From IMG/VR virus record IMGVR_UViG_3300027852_000141, positions 1-28,823 of that record: a DNA stretch of 28,823 bases. One strand, written 5' to 3'. Position numbers and translations under genes: made by a program. How positions within the stretch are numbered: the stretch's first letter is position 1; each line of letters opens with the position of its first letter. The notes under the pieces were generated by a model. That model saw only the letters and a program-made list of their open reading frames with translations, had not been told where the DNA came from and did no database searches. Below, piece after piece: positions 18,518 through 25,759 of this stretch. The stretch is from a virus.

Positions 18518-18604
18518 GGAAAATGAACCTACCTGGGTAGGCGTCGATTGCTAATCGGCAGGCACGTTTAAACGTGTGGGGATCAAGGCCTCCGTTTTCC
18601 GCCA
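18518..18604 (+). tRNA. tRNA-Ser (GCT) with GTTTAAAC palindrome in its variable arm
   Basis: Acceptor GGAAAAT/GTTTTCC, anticodon loop TTGCTAA on GTCGA/TCGGC, long variable arm, G73, CCA encoded. The variable arm contains the perfect 14-base palindrome CACGTTTAAACGTG (18563-18576), copy 8 of the recurrent motif. The T loop (ATCAAGG) departs from TTCRA, and position 8 is G, so the tRNA is divergent. Confidence 0.75.
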
Positions 18605-18605
18605 T

Positions 18606-18681
18606 ACCTGAGTAGCTTTAGTGGCAGAGCAGTCGGCTGTTAACCGAAAGGTCGCTGGTTCGAATCCAGCCTCAGGTGCCA
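18606..18681 (+). tRNA. tRNA-Asn (GTT)
   Basis: Acceptor ACCTGAG/CTCAGGT, anticodon loop CTGTTAA on TCGG/CCGA, T loop TTCGAAT, G73, CCA encoded. Decodes AAC/AAU. Confidence 0.92.
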
Positions 18682-18688
18682 AAACAAC

Positions 18689-18764
18689 GTCGCGGTAGCT
18701 CAGAGGTCAGAGCGCTGGGCTCATAACCCAGAAGTCGCAGGTTCGACTCCTGCCCGCGCCACCA
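18689..18764 (+). tRNA. tRNA with CAT anticodon (Met, possibly elongator)
   Basis: Anticodon loop CTCATAA on CTGGG/CCCAG, D arm GCTC/GAGC, T arm GCAGG-TTCGACT-CCTGC, A73, CCA encoded; acceptor GTCGCGG with CCGCGCC, one mismatch at 2-71. Three G-C pairs next to the loop resemble an initiator tRNA, but the paired 1-72 and elongator-like D arm argue against it. tRNA-Ile2 (modified CAT) is also possible. Confidence 0.85.
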
Positions 18765-18774
18765 ATTCGTTCGT

Positions 18775-18850
18775 TGAGGATTAGCTCAGCAGGTAGAGCA
18801 GGCGACCGATAATCGTCAGGCCACTGGTTCGATCCCAGTATCCTCAACCA
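18775..18850 (+). tRNA. tRNA-Ile (GAT)
   Basis: Acceptor TGAGGAT/ATCCTCA, D arm GCTC/GAGC, anticodon loop CCGATAA on GGCGA/TCGTC, T loop TTCGATC, A73, CCA encoded. Decodes AUC/AUU. Confidence 0.92.
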
Positions 18851-18857
18851 ACGAATT

Positions 18858-18933
18858 GCCTCAGAAGCTGAACTGGATCAGCACCCGGCTACGAACCGGA
18901 AGGTTGTGGGTTCGACTCCTACCTGGGGCGCCA
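18858..18933 (+). tRNA. tRNA-Arg (ACG)
   Basis: Acceptor GCCTCAG/CTGGGGC, anticodon loop CTACGAA on CCGG/CCGG, T loop TTCGACT, G73, CCA encoded. A34 must be deaminated to inosine by host TadA to read CGU/CGC/CGA. Position 8 is A rather than U. Confidence 0.87.
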
Positions 18934-18940
18934 AAACAAT

Positions 18941-19028
18941 GGGCGGGTGACCGAGTCTGGCTGATGGTGTCGGATTGTAAACCCGATTGGGAAACCACGC
19001 GTAGGTTCAAATCCTACTCCGCCCACCA
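18941..19028 (+). tRNA. tRNA-Tyr (GTA)
   Basis: Acceptor GGGCGGG/TCCGCCC, anticodon loop TTGTAAA, long variable arm as expected for bacterial Tyr, T loop TTCAAAT, A73, CCA encoded. One mismatch (31-39) closes the anticodon loop. Decodes UAC/UAU. Confidence 0.87.
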
Positions 19029-19030
19029 AT

Positions 19031-19105
19031 GCGCCGGTAGCTCAGCGGCAGAGCAGGGGCCTTTTAAGCCCTAGGTCCTGGGTTCGAGTCCCAGTCGGCA
19101 CACCA
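19031..19105 (+). tRNA. tRNA-Lys (TTT)
   Basis: Acceptor GCGCCGG with TCGGCAC (one mismatch), anticodon loop CTTTTAA on GGGGC/GCCCT, T arm CTGGG-TTCGAGT-CCCAG, A73, CCA encoded. Decodes AAA/AAG. Confidence 0.9.
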
Positions 19106-19107
19106 GT

Positions 19108-19194
19108 GGATGGTCCCGCGTCGTGGGATGCAGCCGGTCTCGAAAACCGGAGGCGACCGAAAGGTTGGGGGTTCGACTCCTCGGCCATCCGCCA
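19108..19194 (+). tRNA. tRNA-Ser (CGA)
   Basis: Acceptor GGATGGT/GCCATCC, anticodon loop CTCGAAA on CCGGT/ACCGG, long variable arm (GGCGACCGAAAGGTTG region), G73, CCA encoded. Decodes UCG. Last tRNA of the array. Confidence 0.9.
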
Positions 19195-19266
19195 CCTTCT
19201 TTCAGCGATTGCGCGAACGCGCCTACTTGCTTATGATCGGCGACGAACCTTGCAAGGAGTTCTACC

Positions 19267-19392
19267 GTGATCAATTTCGCACTCGGATTTGCTGCCGCTG
19301 TCGGCATCGCAATCGTTTTCCCAACCACATTCGCAATGCTTCTGTTCTGGGTATCAGAGCAATGGGCGAAAATCTTCAAGCCCAAGTCCTAA
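19267..19392 (+). CDS. small membrane protein, 41 aa, GTG start
   Basis: A 41-residue protein that is one or two hydrophobic helices (FALGFAAAVGIAIVFP and TFAMLLFWVSEQW) with a basic tail (KIFKPKS). AAGGAG lies 8 bases before GTG. It ends 9 bases before the portal start and shares its mRNA. Function unknown. Confidence 0.65.
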   Translation: MINFALGFAAAVGIAIVFPTTFAMLLFWVSEQWAKIFKPKS

Positions 19393-19401
19393 GGATACGT
19401 C

Positions 19402-20919
19402 ATGACCACAACAGTCGCCAACAACCATGCTGACTTTACCCGCCGCCAGATTCAATGGGCGCGGATCCGCGACGCGTTGGAGGGCCAGGACGAGATCAAA
19501 GAAAACGGCGAGGCGTATCTGAAGAAGCCGGACGGCATGACTTCGACCGCCTATGACGCCTACAAGGATCGAGCGCAATACTTCCCAGTCGCCGAGCGCA
19601 CGTTGCGCGGCATGTCCGGGATGGTGTTTCGTCACCCGATCAAAGCCGAGATGCCAAAGCGCCTCGAGCCGTTGAAGGAAGCCGCGACGACTGACGGGCA
19701 CTCGCTCGAAGTCATGGCCGAGAACGTCGTGAATGAGGTGCTGTCCATTGGCCGGTACGGAATTCTGGTCGACTTCCCAGCAGCCAACACCACCGCGAAC
19801 TCGATCCCATACCTTGCGACCTACACCGCAGAGAACATCATGGATTGGAAGGTGCAGCTGGTCGACGGTATGCGGACGTTGACTCGTGTCGTCCTCAAAG
19901 ACGACTTTGACAACGACGACGAGGACGTGAACGACCAAGCAGAAACGCGGCTCGAGTTGATCCTGAACGAGGACGGCAATTATGAGGTCCGCAAATGGAT
20001 GTCGAGCGACGCGAAGAAGTCGACGAAGGAGAATCTGGGCACTTACGTCATGGTAGGCGAGCCTGTTGTGCCGACCGTCAACGGAAAGCCGCTGAAGAAG
20101 ATCCCGTTCGTGTTCATCAACCCCTATGACCTGCGGCCAGACGTTGAGAAGCCGCCTATGCTGGATCTCGTCGGCGTCAACCTTGGTCACTATCGCAATT
20201 CGGCTGACTACGAGCACGCGCTCTACCTGACGGCGCAGCCTACTCCCGTGGCAATTGGCGCGATCACCGAGAAGACAAAGCCGACCGCAATCGGATCGGG
20301 TGCATTCTGGATTCTTCCTGAAGGATCCCAGGCTCTGTTCCTCGAATTCTCAGGTGCTGGGATCGAAGCACAGCGGAACGCGATGCTCGACAAAGAAAAC
20401 CGCATGGCCGCACTCGGTGCGCGTATGATCCACGAAGGTCAGAACCGCAACGAGGCAGCAGACACGGCAAAGATGCGCGGCAAAGGCGAAATGTCGCTCC
20501 TGACCAACGTTGTGAACATGGCCGAGGCGGGCATCGAGCGCGCGTTGCGCATTGCAGCCGAGTGGGTCACGGGAACACCCGACGACGTTGAGGTGAAACT
20601 GAACCGCGACTGGGTTGAAGTCAAAATGGACGCGCAGACGCTGACCGCGCTCGTGAAAGCATGGCAGGCTGGCGGCATGTCGCACCAGACGCTTTACGAG
20701 AACCTTCAGCAAGGCGAGATCGCTCCTGTGGATCGCACGTTCGAGGACGAGAAAGACTTGATCGAAGAAGAGGGAGGCGACTTGGGCCTCACACCTGCGG
20801 AAGCGGCCTTAGCAGCTGCGGCACAACCGCCCGGTGCACCAGCGGCCCCTGCAGCCACCCCCAAACCTGAAGGCGACGAAGAGGCTGCGGGCACAGAAGG
20901 CGCGTCGCGGGATGCGTGA
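19402..20919 (+). CDS. portal protein (DUF4055 type)
   Basis: A 505-aa protein matching the DUF4055 family of phage portals: an N-terminal EAYLKKPDGM...AYDAYKDRAQYFPVAERTLRGMSGMVFRHP stretch (split here; residues about 35-80), GRYGILVDFP near 118, and a central KIPFVFINPYDLRPDVEKPPMLDLVGVNLGHYRNSADYEHALY region (about 232-275). The C-terminal tail is Ala/Pro/Glu-rich and disordered. Twelve copies would form the ring at one head vertex through which TerL pumps DNA. AAGGATACGTC precedes the ATG. It is separated from TerL by the leftward cassette and the tRNAs, which is unusual. Confidence 0.88.
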   Translation: MTTTVANNHADFTRRQIQWARIRDALEGQDEIKENGEAYLKKPDGMTSTAYDAYKDRAQYFPVAERTLRGMSGMVFRHPIKAEMPKRLEPLKEAATTDGHSLEVMAENVVNEVLSIGRYGILVDFPAANTTANSIPYLATYTAENIMDWKVQLVDGMRTLTRVVLKDDFDNDDEDVNDQAETRLELILNEDGNYEVRKWMSSDAKKSTKENLGTYVMVGEPVVPTVNGKPLKKIPFVFINPYDLRPDVEKPPMLDLVGVNLGHYRNSADYEHALYLTAQPTPVAIGAITEKTKPTAIGSGAFWILPEGSQALFLEFSGAGIEAQRNAMLDKENRMAALGARMIHEGQNRNEAADTAKMRGKGEMSLLTNVVNMAEAGIERALRIAAEWVTGTPDDVEVKLNRDWVEVKMDAQTLTALVKAWQAGGMSHQTLYENLQQGEIAPVDRTFEDEKDLIEEEGGDLGLTPAEAALAAAAQPPGAPAAPAATPKPEGDEEAAGTEGASRDA

Positions 20920-21169
20920 GTTCGTCACTGGCACAGAATACGAATTGATGACCACGGCTTCGGTCATGCAGTTTCAAAACGTGGGTGGCGGTACGCTCGT
21001 AGTCAAACGAGCGGCAACACAACCAGCAGCATCCGAGTTCGGGTGGAAGTACAAAGACGGCTTCGGTGAACGCGGACACCTGGATGACCTTTACCCGACC
21101 GAGACCGGAAGCCTGTGGGCACGTTCCGACGAGTCGACGGTCGTCCTTGTCGAGGAGCTTGCTCCCTAA
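20912..21169 (+). CDS. small beta-rich structural candidate, 85 aa
   Basis: An 85-residue beta-rich protein (VMQFQNVGGGTLVVKRAATQP and SLWARSDESTVVLVEELAP). The ending resembles small tail or head-decoration proteins in which strands alternate with Gly/Thr turns. It overlaps the portal stop by 8 bases and the next start by one. Start and coding are well supported; the role is inferred from position. Confidence 0.6.
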   Translation: MREFVTGTEYELMTTASVMQFQNVGGGTLVVKRAATQPAASEFGWKYKDGFGERGHLDDLYPTETGSLWARSDESTVVLVEELAP

Positions 21170-22023
21170 TGGCTCTCAGGTCCCCCTTTGGCGAAACGGT
21201 TACGGTCACACGAGCGAACCGCGTTGAGACGCTCTATATCACGGGCGACGAGTACACGGACGGGTCTATGCGCATCGTGCGGGACGCAGACGAACCGTGG
21301 AACGCAGAATTCGAATATCGAGACAACGGCGCCTGGAACAAGACAGGTCTCGAAACAGGCGGGCCGCTGCCAGTTCAGATCGGTGAACTGCTCGGGATCA
21401 CGTCAATAGGTCACCACCTCACGACGATTGACCAAGCCGAAGGTCACCGCCACATCATTCCCCACATTGAGTTCAACGGTGGCATGTCCGCCGAGGCAGC
21501 GATCTTTCCCGTCGTCCATCCGGACGTCACGCGTTCGATCTTGCAGCCTGACGACTCAGGCGTGATGTCTGGGTCTACGATCTCATGGACAACGACGTTG
21601 GTGCATAGCAACCGCTTCATCATGAAGATCTACCTGAACATCGAAACGGCTCCCACCGATCTCGTGGAATTGCACATCCGCGACACCAATGGGAGCGGTC
21701 CCGAGCTTTACGAATTGACACTTGCACCGGAATCGCTTCCCGTGGGCGAAGTCGAGTTGACCATTGACCAGTGGATCAACGAGGAAGACATCGGGTCGGT
21801 GACCTGGTTCGAGTTCATTTGCGCGTCGGGCACCATCTCACTAAAATCTAACATAGGCGGCACCGTCCCGTGGTACGCTTATGATTACCGCCTTGAGGAG
21901 CATCAGAGCCTCGCACCGCTTGACTATATCAGCGACTCCTTCGTCACTGATCCCGACACGTTCGAGCTACTTCTGACAACAGACGGAAACGTCATAAACA
22001 CCAAGCCCACAGGGGAGCTCTAA
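21169..22023 (+). CDS. hypothetical virion-associated protein, 284 aa
   Basis: A 284-aa acidic, beta-rich protein. Its centre contains a HRHIIPHIEFNGG segment and a possible jelly-roll-like series of strands (about residues 130-240). It starts in TAATG overlap with the gene before and ends one base before the fibre gene, so it is probably a fibre- or tail-associated protein. No family recognised. Confidence 0.6.
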   Translation: MALRSPFGETVTVTRANRVETLYITGDEYTDGSMRIVRDADEPWNAEFEYRDNGAWNKTGLETGGPLPVQIGELLGITSIGHHLTTIDQAEGHRHIIPHIEFNGGMSAEAAIFPVVHPDVTRSILQPDDSGVMSGSTISWTTTLVHSNRFIMKIYLNIETAPTDLVELHIRDTNGSGPELYELTLAPESLPVGEVELTIDQWINEEDIGSVTWFEFICASGTISLKSNIGGTVPWYAYDYRLEEHQSLAPLDYISDSFVTDPDTFELLLTTDGNVINTKPTGEL

Positions 22024-22024
22024 C

Positions 22025-24220
22025 ATGCCTTTTCACACGAATCTCGGCGACGGCCAAATCCACCGCATTTATGACCAGTCCTACGCGAGTGACGCAGCGC
22101 GCGACGCGGACACCGCCTGGAACGGCGCTGCCGCGAACGTAGGAAAGACGGTTCTTATCACCGGAACAAACGCCGTCCACATGCTGCTCTCGACGGGACC
22201 GACCTGGTTCACGTTCGGTGGCGCTGTCGCAAACCCAAACACGATTTACAACGCGGACGACGACATTGCTGGCGACCGGACAATCACTGCACCTAGCGGG
22301 CGTCAACTCGAGTTGCGTGCCCTCGACCTACTCGCATCTACTTACCTGAAGGCTGCGGACATCACGCTGCACGAGGACACGGTAGACATTGAGGCCCGTG
22401 TTGGTGACGGCGCTGGCGGTATCGCGTCGATTTCTCGGATCCTGATCAACAACGCCACGATGCAGATCCTTGACCAAACGAATAGCAAAGGTCTCGTTTA
22501 CGGCGCCGACTACAGCGTGAACTACTCGGATCGCTCGCTCGTGGACAAAGGCTTTACTGACAACTACGGGTTGTCGCAAACGAAAGACGCGGACGCGGGA
22601 ACGCAGATGACGGACCTCGCGGCTCTCGGATTCAAGGTTGCGTCTGCATCGGACGCAAAGGTCATGCTGAAGCACACAGATGGTGCTGCTGATCTGAAGC
22701 AGGTCAACATGGAATACCACGGTGGCTTGTTCCGCATCAAACAGGTTGACGACGACCTGTCTACCAAAACAGATCTCGCCGTGATCAACGCGGCAACGAA
22801 GTCCTTTTTCTCGCTTGGTTCGGTGAACCAACAACACGTCACTGGTGGGTCGCGTGTTGTGCGGAATACCGCAGACGACGAGATCGAAATCTGGGGCGAG
22901 GCTGACTTTGGTACTGCGGTCGCGGGCGAGATCACGCTGGTGGGCGGACGGACCTATGACATTATGGACTCCTTCACGTTGACGAGTTCGCTCGTGATCC
23001 CGACCGGCGCAAGCGTTCAATTCCGCACGCCGAACAGAAGCAATGCCATCACCTACACTCACGCGACGAAAGCCATGTTCCAAGGAACGAACATCGGCAC
23101 ACTTGCGCTCCTGGACATCGTGCTCGACGGAAACAGCACAGGCACCTTGCTCAACATCGACGGCGGTGTGCTTTCGTTCAAGTTCCCAGATTTCAATTCC
23201 TGGTCAAGCCTCGGAACGGTCGACAATCTGGTCGACTTCTTCGCGCCGGGCATGTTCATCGACACGTCGACCGGTCTCGACATGACCAACTGCGCAAGCT
23301 GCACCATCGTTGATACGCTCGCGCTGATCTCGACGTCTGGCGCGGCAGTGTTCGTGATCAACGGAGCGAGCTCCGGTGACTTGCAATTCTACAACAACAT
23401 CCTAGAAGCATCGAACGCCAACAACTCGCTCGTGAACATCGACGGCGCGACCTTCCCAGCGACCAAAACGGTCAACCTCGGTGGCAACAACATCGTGGTT
23501 GGGCAAATGTTCCACTCCTCGTCAATCGACAAAACAGACGACCGCGTGATCTCTCGCGGCAACAAAGGGACCGGCGCAGCTGATAGCACGGCGAGCGCCG
23601 TTGGTACTGCGTTCGATCAAGCGGCAACAGCGACTTTGCTTGATCAAAACATTCCTAACTACATCAACGCGACTTTCACCGAGCAGTCGGTCGAACGCTT
23701 CGACGTGTTGTCGTCAGGCGTGTTCCACCATATTGGCTCGCAGTCGATCACGACGCAAGTCATGGCGTCGATCACAGGCAAGAACACGACCGGCACAGCG
23801 ATCAGCATGAACTTCTATCTTGGCCTCGCCATATTCGGAAACGGGATAACAGCCTTTGCCGATGCAGGCGGTGGGCAGATCACCGTGACCACCACCGTCG
23901 CCCACGGGTTCTCGAACGGCGACCGGGTCAACCTGCAAGGCACGACGAACCACGACGGCACCTGGACAATCGCGAACGTGACATCCACGACGTTTGAGAT
24001 CACGGACACCTTCGTCGCCACAGGCACAGGTTTCGCTCCTCGCAAGATCCTGGAACAAACCAAAGCATCGAACTCGTTTTCGAACGCCGACAAAAACACG
24101 ATGCTGATTGCTCAAGTCGACATGGACGAGGATCACTTCCTTCAACTGTTCGTAGAAAACACGGACAGCGTTGCCGAATGGGAAACCACGGACATCAACG
24201 TGACCATAGCGAAGATCTGA
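22025..24220 (+). CDS. tail fibre / tailspike-like protein
   Basis: A 731-aa protein of low-complexity beta type, rich in Thr, Asn, Gly and Ser. About residues 300-520 read like a right-handed beta-helix (repeated strand-turn pattern with Asn/Asp turns, e.g. LLNIDGGVLSFKFPDF, SLVNIDGATFPAT). Near residue 617-660 a small domain GQITVTTTVAHGFSNGDRV... TWTIANVTSTTFEI matches a repeat common in phage fibre and adhesin proteins. Such proteins bind, and sometimes cleave, host surface sugars. No catalytic residues are evident. It ends at a convergent border with the HNH gene. Confidence 0.7.
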   Translation: MPFHTNLGDGQIHRIYDQSYASDAARDADTAWNGAAANVGKTVLITGTNAVHMLLSTGPTWFTFGGAVANPNTIYNADDDIAGDRTITAPSGRQLELRALDLLASTYLKAADITLHEDTVDIEARVGDGAGGIASISRILINNATMQILDQTNSKGLVYGADYSVNYSDRSLVDKGFTDNYGLSQTKDADAGTQMTDLAALGFKVASASDAKVMLKHTDGAADLKQVNMEYHGGLFRIKQVDDDLSTKTDLAVINAATKSFFSLGSVNQQHVTGGSRVVRNTADDEIEIWGEADFGTAVAGEITLVGGRTYDIMDSFTLTSSLVIPTGASVQFRTPNRSNAITYTHATKAMFQGTNIGTLALLDIVLDGNSTGTLLNIDGGVLSFKFPDFNSWSSLGTVDNLVDFFAPGMFIDTSTGLDMTNCASCTIVDTLALISTSGAAVFVINGASSGDLQFYNNILEASNANNSLVNIDGATFPATKTVNLGGNNIVVGQMFHSSSIDKTDDRVISRGNKGTGAADSTASAVGTAFDQAATATLLDQNIPNYINATFTEQSVERFDVLSSGVFHHIGSQSITTQVMASITGKNTTGTAISMNFYLGLAIFGNGITAFADAGGGQITVTTTVAHGFSNGDRVNLQGTTNHDGTWTIANVTSTTFEITDTFVATGTGFAPRKILEQTKASNSFSNADKNTMLIAQVDMDEDHFLQLFVENTDSVAEWETTDINVTIAKI

Positions 24221-24224
24221 CGCC

Positions 24225-24728
24225 TCACCGTTTAAACGAGTAGACGGACGATATGTCGTCGGGATCGTAGCGGTTACCTTTTGCACGATTCTCGCTCGCG
24301 GTTATCGCTCGCAGGTTCCACGGAACATGCCAGCCGCATACGTTGACGCCTTGCAGCGGTATGATGTGGTCAACGTCGTGCTTCTCACCGGTCACAGCCT
24401 CAAGACGCTTAGCCTCTGCGAAGATGGCTTCCTCAGCCGCCATGTGCGTTTCGTTGTACCAAGGTGGGACGGCTCCGCGCTTAGCTGCGCGGTGTCGAGC
24501 AATCGACGCTTTATCCTTTTCACCAGCCTGCCAATCTTTCTCACACGCTTTGCAGCGCCCGCCCGTTTTGTTGCGCCCACGTTCGCGCGGTGCGACGTGT
24601 CCATACTTGCACGGCACGCCGGTGAAGAAGGTCGTTTTGTTCACAACCCAGCATTCGGGATTAGTCGCGGGAAGGTCAGCCCAAGAGGGCTGACCTGCGT
24701 CGATTGCGGCTTGTTTACGATTTACCAA
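24225..24728 (-). CDS. HNH endonuclease
   Basis: A protein of about 167 aa. A Cys-rich half (CKYGHVAPRERGRNKTGGRCKAC, described as CKYGH...CKAC) binds zinc. The HNH core is EKHDVDHIIPLQG...WNLRAITASENRAKGNR, with the DxDH His, central Asn and ENRAKGN tail that are typical of phage HNH nucleases. It may be a homing endonuclease or a packaging-related nick enzyme; it lies between two convergent/divergent units rather than next to TerL, favouring a mobile origin. The start is uncertain: TTG at 24728 overlaps the upstream stop; GTG at 24782 is possible. Confidence 0.85.
   Translation of the reverse strand: MVNRKQAAIDAGQPSWADLPATNPECWVVNKTTFFTGVPCKYGHVAPRERGRNKTGGRCKACEKDWQAGEKDKASIARHRAAKRGAVPPWYNETHMAAEEAIFAEAKRLEAVTGEKHDVDHIIPLQGVNVCGWHVPWNLRAITASENRAKGNRYDPDDISSVYSFKR
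24229..24238. repeat. CGTTTAAACG palindrome, copy 9 (module border)
   Basis: It sits at the convergent border of the fibre and HNH genes and encodes the last residues (Phe-Lys-Arg) of the HNH protein on the minus strand. Confidence 0.85.
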
Positions 24729-25588
24729 AACGACTTGCCCGTGATGCGCTTCGCAGCCGACGTCCACGCGACGCGGACACAATCGTCGGTAAGGTTCGAC
24801 ATGACGGAAGTCGAGCGCGACACAGCGCGGTCAGCTTTGTTGAACATGCTGGTCAGAATTTCGTCTTTCATGTCGTCGAACGCAACACCGGCTTCGAACA
24901 GTTCAACGAGGTACTTTGCCACGTCGTTGTCAGCAGCCGATTGAACGAAGTCGCCAGACCAGCCCAAAGCGTAAGTCGGGTTGGCGGTCAGCTTTTCAAC
25001 GTGCGCGGCGAGCGTCGCAGGGAACGTGTCAACCTCATTGTAGGCCCAACGCATTGCAACACCGAGCGCGTAGTCGTCGCGGTCGTCGTTGCGTGCAGCG
25101 CGAGCAATTTGCGACCACGCGTCGAAGTCCTTGCGCTCCTCAGCGCGTGCTTCGCGAGACTTTTGAGCGGCTTCGCGTTCGGCGTCGCGTTCGAGGTTCA
25201 GGCGTTCGATTTCCAGCTTGGCAGCAATCGCGGCTTCTTTGTGCTCGACGAGGTGACGCAGCGACATGTTGCGGCGAACGTCGGCGCCTTCAGCAATCGC
25301 GGCTTCGTAAGCGATTTCTTTCGCGACGCGCAGCGCATCGGTCCAACCGCCAACACGATATTCCGAGCCGTCGAAATTGCGCGAGTTCGATTTGTAGTGA
25401 GTGACGTCCGCGTGCTGTGCTTTGATCACATCGCGCAGCGTGTCAATGTTCGAGCATTCGAAGATGTCGGTCACGGACAACGCGTCGGTGTCGGTATCGT
25501 TTTCAAAGATGATTGCACGAGCGGCAAACTCGCCACCTTCAGGTGTTGCGTTTTCGATGATCAGGATTTTGCGTGCTTCGTAGGTCAT
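24722..25588 (-). CDS. hypothetical 288-aa protein with coiled coil
   Basis: A 288-aa protein of unknown family. The N-terminal third is alpha/beta. The middle (about 115-165) is a strongly charged coiled coil with repeated EIERLNLERDAEREAA and KSREARAEERKDFD segments. The C-terminal third is helical and acidic. The ATG at 25588 is fixed by the ACGGAGACTGAC leader; an upstream in-frame start would lie beyond the promoter -10. It overlaps the HNH gene slightly and shares the regulator dyad promoter at 25625. Confidence 0.75.
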   Translation of the reverse strand: MTYEARKILIIENATPEGGEFAARAIIFENDTDTDALSVTDIFECSNIDTLRDVIKAQHADVTHYKSNSRNFDGSEYRVGGWTDALRVAKEIAYEAAIAEGADVRRNMSLRHLVEHKEAAIAAKLEIERLNLERDAEREAAQKSREARAEERKDFDAWSQIARAARNDDRDDYALGVAMRWAYNEVDTFPATLAAHVEKLTANPTYALGWSGDFVQSAADNDVAKYLVELFEAGVAFDDMKDEILTSMFNKADRAVSRSTSVMSNLTDDCVRVAWTSAAKRITGKSFW

Positions 25589-25624
25589 GTCAGTCTCCGT
25601 TGTGTTCAGTTGATGTACCACGAC

Positions 25625-25652
25625 GTATAAGCGACTTATAGATCGGTGTCAA
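25625..25652 (-). promoter_or_regulatory. leftward promoter with operator dyad
   Basis: Minus strand TTGACA (25652-25647), 16-base spacer, TTATAC (25630-25625). The dyad GTATAAGCGACTTATAG (25625-25641, plus strand) is the most symmetric copy in the window. The upstream block AAAAGAAGGTGTTGACA matches that of the 17523 promoter. Confidence 0.85.
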
Positions 25653-25759
25653 CACCTTCTTTTAGGAATAACTGATTTAGGTTGCTCCTGCGATTGCCAA
25701 TTGATCGACGCGAGCAGATTTGACATTGTGGGAGTTCGCGCGTTTGCGTACTCACATCA

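Noticed and set aside
19354-20217. 287-codon minus-strand ORF antisense to the portal gene
   Set aside because: The portal reading frame is convincing by family pattern; the antisense frame is Val/His/Arg-rich and has no ribosome site.
22328-23083. 251-codon minus-strand ORF inside the fibre gene
   Set aside because: It is antisense to a continuous fibre-like coding sequence and has no start signal.
25653-25759. Cobalamin riboswitch before the class II RNR
   Set aside because: The gap is about 100 bases, too short for the aptamer, and no B12-box-like sequence is seen.
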